Source of the DNA: Rhodamnia argentea
Lineage: Eukaryota > Streptophyta > Magnoliopsida > Myrtales > Myrtaceae
NCBI RefSeq assembly: GCF_020921035.1
Contig: NC_063160.1
Coordinates: forward strand, 15,031,095-15,095,094
DNA length: 64,000 bases
Direction of reading: 5' to 3'
Of the stretch, positions 58,116 to 64,000 are shown in pieces (position 1 is the stretch's first letter; the number at the start of each line of letters is the position of its first letter). Below the pieces are notes generated by a model that was given only the letters and a program-made list of their open reading frames with translations, was not told the origin of the DNA and ran no database searches. A program made the translations under genes and the position numbers.

Positions 58116-59766
58116 ATGGATAGTTTCAGCTCACTCTTCCTCACATTATCCTTCTGCACAATCCTCCTGCTTCTGCCGAGCTGCCATGGCAAGCTGCCGG
58201 AGAACCATGTGGCGTTCTTCATCTTCGGGGACTCGCTCTTGGACGCGGGGAACAACATTTACCTAAATGGCAGTGGCAAGGCTGATATTTTTCCCTATGG
58301 AGAGACCTTCTTCAAGCACCCCACGGGACGGCTCTGCGACGGACGTATCGTTCCTGACTTCATATGTAAGAATTGCTCCTGCAAAGTTTTATCCCTTGTT
58401 CCCCTATATTCTATTTTGCCAAATGACTAGCCCTACTGAAGCTTTCAATAGAAGAAACTGTAGCTTGTTCTTAGAATGCGAAAGCTAATTATGTGATCCT
58501 TTCTTTTCCTGATGAAGCTGAATATGCAAAGCTTCCATACATCAAACCGTACTTGGAGCCTGGGTTCGCCGACTACACCAATGGGGTCAATTTCGCGTCC
58601 GCCGGAGCCGGCGTTCTCCCTGGAACTCGTCCTGGAACTGTAAGACTCGCCGTGCTATTCTGGTTTGACGTAAAGTTGTTCTCTTTTTCGAAAATAAGTA
58701 TTCAACGAGCCGATTATCTCTGGTGGACTGTCTAATTGGCCTTGATCAGCTATACTTTAAGCTGCAACTGAACTATTTCGAGGAGGTAGTGAAGGGGTTG
58801 AAGCAACAACTAGGCAACGCCGATGCCCACGAGTTGCTCGCAAAGGCAGTCTATCTGTTTAGCATTGGAGGCAACGACTACGGTTCCATTCCGAACAATA
58901 CCAAATCAACTGCATCTTTCAGGAAAATGTACATCACCATGGTCTTGGGAAATTTCACAGTGGGGATCAAAGTATATGACCAGGCTCTACTAACCCAATT
59001 TCATTTCTTGAACTTGAAAAGAATTTGGGAACTGAAAGGAAGCTATTTTTATGGATGATATTGCAGCAACTGTATGCACATGGAGGGAGGAAATTCGCCT
59101 TCCAGAACGTCGGGCCGGTCGGGTGCATGCCGGCCGCTCGAGCCCCGTCTGGTTCCGAGGGATGCTTGCACGACCCAACCGTGATAGCGAAGATGCACAA
59201 CATAGCCCTGTCGAGACTGCTGAAGAGGATCGAACAGGGGCTACCGGAATTCAAATACGCCCTGTTCGATTACTACACTTCCCTCACCATGAGGACTCTA
59301 TACAGCTCGAAATTCGGTGCGTCTCCAGCCCCAAGTCCTCTAAATCAAACCCATCATCGAAATTCAAGATGGTCGTCGGGGACCACAGTTTCCAATGACA
59401 GCATGGTCATTCAGTGTCAATTCACTTTGATCATTGAATTGGACAATTCATGTGTCCTCTTCTTTGGTGCAGAAATTTGCTGATGTTCTTGCAATATCTA
59501 TGATGCTTTTGTTTGGTGCAGGGTTCAAGGATGGGAAGACTGCTTGCTGTGGGAGTGGCCCATACAATGGCCAATTATTCTCATGTGGGAAAAAGAATGG
59601 CACAACAAGCGCTTACAATCTATGTAGCGACCCAAGTGAGTATGTGTGGTTCGATGCCGCTCATCCGACCGAGATGGCCAACAGGCAACTCGCGTCTCTA
59701 CTGTGGGACGGACCGTCTCACACCGTAGGGCCTTATAACATGAAGATGTTCTTTGAAATGCCATAG
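58116..59766 (+). CDS. GDSL esterase/lipase, gene H (subtype III)
   Basis: Exons 58116-58365, 58518-58639, 58750-58971, 59067-59316 and 59522-59766 join in frame to 362 residues. The signal peptide starts MDSFSSLFLTLSFCTILLLL. Blocks: FIFGDSLLDAGNN, TNGVNFASAGAG, FSIGGNDYGS and FDAAHPTEMANRQ. It is very close to gene G in all exons, in introns and on both flanks, so this is a tandem duplication. The acceptor of intron 1 is GATGAAG and the donor of intron 4 GTGCGT, both a little unusual but valid. An out-of-frame ATG lies at 58036 in the possible leader; gene G has ACA there. The polyadenylation signal is AATAAA at 59817-59822. Confidence 0.93.
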
Positions 59767-61100
59767 CAGGCGTTCTGTGCTGTATGCTACATCTGTGAAC
59801 TTTGAGACTCTTGAGTAATAAAAACGCATAGTTTCTACTGGGAGCGCAATGTCTGCAAACCGGGGTCTATGCACTCACGTGCCGTCATAAATCTGAGCTG
59901 AGGTGAGATGTTAGGCAAAGAATCGCCCCGTCATTAGGCGATCGTTGCACATCACGGTCGAGTGAAGATGCGGCGTGCCAGGTGTGGCAACCATTCAAAT
60001 ATCTTCTCCTCGTATCGGGTCAGCGGTTTAAATGGGGTAGATCCATGAGTAGTGTTCCTATTGCGGGAAATACTTCTGATCAGTGTTGGCGTTGAACAGG
60101 AGAAGAATTGAATAGACAGTTCTGCTCGCATTCACCGCCAGAGGCGCCGGACTCGTCGGATCTTCATGGCCGACCACCGGTTAAAGCTGAACTTCCTTTT
60201 CTTGTATTCTCGCCATCACAATCACTTCAGATCATGAGATAAAATAGATTTTGCAGTTGACTAATTTCCCACGATCCCACCTCGAATCAATCCATGCGAA
60301 TATTTAATACCTGTGAACTTTGATTTAATACACGCGCATTCATGTGTCCTCCCAGAACACACGCCGGCCCACTTCTATGGTTTCTCTAACCGATGCAAGT
60401 CACGTTGCATATTTGATCTACCATGCACAAACTCTGTTTCTGCACATGGGTAAACCCGATTGGAAAGGAAAGATCAGAAGTGGTGTAATCTTCACCGGTC
60501 GATGATGGGCGACTATTAACCGCTTGTCACAAGTGTTTTCAAAACTGAACTAGAGATCAGGCCGAGCCGGTCGTCTTATACATGATCGAACCGGTCAAAA
60601 CCCTTTTGAACTGGTCGGAGTTGGTCGAAAAGACCAATGGAAGCCAGACCGAGAGTTTGGTTGAACTGGCCGGTTTGTGACGGTTTTGTCTTGAAACTGT
60701 TACCAGCGCGGGATCCACTCCAAATTAAATTCACTCGCCAAGAACTCCACCACATGAGATGTGATGTCTCATTGATCAATCCGGTCCACGGCGGCCCAAA
60801 CCTATCCAAGAAATTCAAGAAATTCACGGTTTTGCATCGTTACGACATAGAATCGGCTTTAATTGTGATCAAGAAAATTTCATCGAAGAAAAAAGTGAGT
60901 GTGAACTTTTGCTTTTTTGTCAATGCTTAGCATTCACTTTCCTAGATGCCCGCGCATTCAATAGATTCTTGCCGATTCTGAGCCCTGAAACGTAAAGTAT
61001 GATCGCCTTTAAAGCCATACCTCACATGCCACAGAGTTTCTCAACTACTTAGATTCAAACATTTTCACCTACCACAGCACGGCTCGTATCTCCCTACACC
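59767..61100. other. 3' flank of gene H and upstream of the last copy
   Basis: A conserved AATAAA (59817) and the flank shared with gene G extend to about 59980. The rest shows no gene; 60560-60680 has CCGGTC/GACCGG-rich words. No clear TATA box was found close to 61101. Confidence 0.45.
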
Positions 61101-63074
61101 ATGCTTCGAGAGGTTATTACATCGGTTGCCGTTTGCATAATCCTCCTCCTTCCGGCCACTTGCCTAAGGCGGTTGCCAGAAAACCATGTCGCTCTCTTCA
61201 TCTTTGGGGACTCGCTGTTGGACGCCGGGAACAACCTTTATTTGAACACCAGCGCGAAGACGAACTACTTCCCTTATGGAGAGACCTTCTTCAAGCACCC
61301 GACGGGAAGAGTTTGCGACGGCCGAATTGTCCCTGACTTCATCGGTAAAACGATGGCCCCGAAATGAATCTTCTTTCAATAAACCGGAAAGTTCAGTGTA
61401 CTACAGATATGAATATACCTCCTCGACCAGAATAGGTCTTGCGCTTGATTCGTTTTTGTTTTGATGCAGCCGAATATGCAAAGCTGCCGTTGATCAGACC
61501 GTACTTGGAGCCCGGATTCAGTAACTACACCGATGGGATCAATTTCGCATCGGCTGGAGCAGGCATCCTCCCAGAGACTCGTCCCGGGACGGTAAGATTC
61601 GCAGTCTGAGAGAGTTAACAAAAGGTTCCTTAGTTTGGTAGTTTTCGCAGTCTTAGCTAAATTTTGATGCTTGAAGCTTAAGAGAAGTTTGAATCTGCTC
61701 TACAACTTGGAAAAATCAGTTTGAACCTGACTTATACTGGGAAACTCATAGCATACATTAACACATCATCATTAAAAGCAAAAGATTTATACTGCTTGAT
61801 TTAAAATGTGCCCCGAGGGAGTTAGAAGCTCAGCGTCGGCCCTTTCTTTATGTGTCCATCGCATCATTTTGTGTCCGGTAATCGACGATTTAGAAGGTCT
61901 GTTCATGGAGCAACGTTAGCTCCTTGAAACCAGAATATCCGCTAAATCACGGCGAGGAAACAAGGATGTTTTTATTTAATCAACTGAGCGAGAATTTATG
62001 ATGGAAATGAAACACTGCTTAGATTATTTGGCCGGTAGGAAACGACATGGAATCGGAATCCTTCACCCCATGGATTTCTGATTCATTGATGGGAAACAGA
62101 TACACCTGAAGCTACAACTGAGCTATTTCGAGGAGGTGGTGAAGCGGCTGAGGCAACAAATCGGCGACGAGGATGCGCACAGGTTGCTGTCCGACGCGAT
62201 CTACTTGTTCAGCATGGGAGGAAACGACTACATGGCCCTCGCAACCGACCCCAAATCATCTGTCCTCACTGCTGCTTACAAGAAGACATTCATGACAATG
62301 GTGCTGGGCAATTTCACAACCGTGATCAAAGCAGGAGCTCTGACCCCGCAATCCTAAGTTCAATACTTAAGTTTACTTGAAGTACAAGGATGGTGGTTTG
62401 AAACACTAACTTGTGCTCTTCGTGTGAAATGAATGATTAATGCAGGAAGTATATGCACTAGGAGGGAGGAAGTTCGCTTTCCAGAACGTTGGGCCGATCG
62501 GGTGCATGCTGGCCACCAGGGCATCCTCGGGGATCAACGGCTGCCTTCACGACCCGTCCGTGCTAGCAAAGATGCACAACGTCGCTCTGTCGAGGCTGCT
62601 GAGGAAGCTGGCATATCAGAAAGCCGGATTCTCGTACGCGCTGTTCGACTACTACACCTCCCTTGCCATGTGAACCCTGTACAGCTCGAAATTCGGTAAC
62701 GGCCCAAACATTTTGCCAGCGGGATCGCCGCCGACCCTCTTAAAATCTTGGCTACATCATTAACTTATCACGTTTTTCTTGGATTGTGCCATGTTTATTA
62801 TGTTGGTATGAACCTTCTTGGGGCGCTCTCGTTACTGGTGGTAGGATTCAATGAAGGGAAGAGCGCTTGCTGCGGCAGCGGGGCTTACAACGGGAACTTC
62901 ACCTGCGAAGGTAAGAACAGCACTGTGAATTACAATTTGTGCGGCGACCCGAGCGAGTACGTGTGGTTCGATCCTGCCCATCCGACAGAGTGCGCCAATA
63001 GGCAGCTGGCCGGTCTGCTTTGGAACGGGCCATCTCATGTTGTTGGGCCTTATAACCTGAAGATGTTCTTTTGA
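61101..63074 (+). pseudogene. GDSL esterase/lipase pseudogene (subtype III), one stop and a lost donor
   Basis: Exons 61101-61344, 61470-61591, 62100-62330, 62446-62695 and 62845-63074 keep length and phase. The signal peptide is MLREVITSVAVCIILLLPAT. Blocks: FIFGDSLLDAGNN, TDGINFASAGAG, FSMGGNDYMA and FDPAHPTECANRQ. There are two defects. The donor of intron 3 reads AAA|GCAGGA where the others have GT; a GC donor is possible but this context is poor. Exon 4 has TGA at 62671-62673 where gene H has AGG (TMRTLYSS), cutting the protein at residue 274, before exon 5 with its Asp and His. Without splicing of intron 3, translation stops sooner (AGALTPQS then stop). Everything downstream remains clean, so the loss is recent. 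An unusual functional transcript is unlikely. Confidence 0.85.
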
Positions 63075-63200
63075 CGCATCTCCATGAATGGATTCCACAT
63101 TTTAGAGTTGGCTCAAAGACCCTGTCGCGTCGCGTTCATGAAATGCTTGCTGTCTCTTTGATGGTGACGCGCCAACAATGTCACCGGATCATAAATTCGA
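63075..63200 (+). other. 3' flank of the last copy
   Basis: Short downstream sequence with no gene. It ends at the inverted-repeat element starting at 63201. Confidence 0.4.
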
Positions 63201-63877
63201 GGGACAAGTGCACCGAAAGTTTTAAGACTTGTTAAAAAAATGCAATCGAGCCCTAAATCTTACAAAATAAAATGCAACCAAATCCTAAAATTTGTTAAAT
63301 TTGTGCAATCAAGTCTTTCCGTTAATTACTATACAACCCGACTAACGAAAAATGCTGACTTGACGTGGCCTTTTTATTACTTTCTCTCTTCTACATGACG
63401 CCGGCGTGGCTAAAATATGAAGGATAAAGCTAAAATGACGTCGTTCTGATCTAAACATGAGTTTTGAATCTAAGTATTATTTAAATTCGATTGAAAATAA
63501 ATTAAAATTATAAGTAAATGAAAGATGAAGCAAAGCAAGGCCTGCAGCCCTCGCCGACCCCCCCTCGCTAGTTTTTCCCTATTGTTATGTTACCTTATTT
63601 CTTAATATATTTTTAACAAAACTCATTAAAAATCATATTTGGACCCAAACGATATCGTTTTAGCCACGTTAGTGCCGTGTAAGAGAGAATACAACCAAAA
63701 AAGGTCACATCAGCATTTTCATTTAGCTAAATTGGATGGAGTAAATTGGATGAAATTAGCAGACGGACTTGATTACACCAGTTTGAAAAGTTTTAGGAAT
63801 TGATTGCACTTTTTATAGGTTTTACAACTCAATTATAATTTCATGAGAAATTTCAGAACTTTCAATACACTTATCCC
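63201..63877. mobile_element. Inverted-repeat element (MITE-like), about 677 bp
   Basis: The left end GGGACAAGTGCACCGAAAGT and the right end, read on the other strand, GGGATAAGTGTATTGAAAGT, are inverted copies. Subterminal words (TGCAATCGAGCCCTAAATC and its complement TTAGGAATTGATTGCA) also pair. I see no clean target duplication, so it is not assigned to a superfamily; the end style resembles the Mutator-like MITE at 44393. Confidence 0.65.
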
Positions 63878-64000
63878 TACGTTTAATGTCCAAGCGAATT
63901 GAGTTGGGATGTCTTAGGCAACCGGCCCTATTTATACATATTGTACACTTACTTTGATCCACGTTAACCGCATGCGATGCATGTTATAAATCATCAGAAA

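Noticed and set aside
1..64000. tRNA or rRNA genes, CRISPR arrays, operons, bacterial or organellar insertions
   Set aside because: None was seen on reading. The gene structure is that of plant nuclear DNA. A covariance-model search for tRNA and small RNAs would be needed to exclude them fully.

Overview
This window is nuclear DNA of a flowering plant. The genes have short exons, canonical GT-AG introns and TATA boxes, and they sit in AT-rich DNA full of non-autonomous DNA transposons. The gene style and the repeats suggest a woody eudicot, perhaps Myrtales (Eucalyptus/Syzygium-like); this is an impression and was not tested. There are no bacterial features.

The main content is a local array of GDSL-type esterase/lipase (SGNH hydrolase, GLIP-like) genes. 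I find eight genes with open splice-joined reading frames (A-H below), two near-full-length pseudogenes, and at least two single-exon relics. Every complete copy has five exons and four introns in phases 1, 0, 0, 1, and codes for a signal peptide plus a mature domain of about 335-345 residues. All intact copies keep the four family landmarks: GDS serine block in exon 1, Gly block in exon 2, GxND block in exon 3 and D-x-x-H in exon 5. The array is sorted by subtype. Subtype I ([20 protein letters not shown]) holds genes A 8469-10434 (+), B 17443-19557 (-), C 27145-29281 (+), D 31951-34787 (+) and E 42093-43832 (+). Subtype II (GDSLFDSGNN/PGNN) holds a decayed pseudogene at 44961-46450 (+) and gene F 50159-51855 (+). 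Subtype III (GDSLLDSGNN/AGNN) holds genes G 55399-57052 (+) and H 58116-59766 (+) and a pseudogene at 61101-63074 (+) with one premature stop and a lost GT donor. A subtype I last-exon relic lies at about 3547-3788 and an exon-2 relic at about 34937-34975.

Duplication history is visible in flanking DNA. A and B are an inverted pair with matching promoters, C and E share a promoter module, and G and H share 5' and 3' flanks. Transposons have since entered: a PIF/Harbinger-like element in the B promoter (its empty site is preserved beside A), several hAT-type elements with 8-bp target duplications, a TRIM-like miniature LTR element with a hAT element nested in one LTR, a Mutator-like MITE, and a 2.9-kb hAT element with a decayed BED/hATC transposase. 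A frameshifted 5' piece of the plastid ribosomal protein L1 gene lies at 39988-40365.

The intact products should be secreted acyl hydrolases. In Arabidopsis the related GLIP proteins act in apoplastic defence and hormone signalling. That role here is inference. I see no wholly new biological system; the novel content is the architecture, decay and transposon history of this array.
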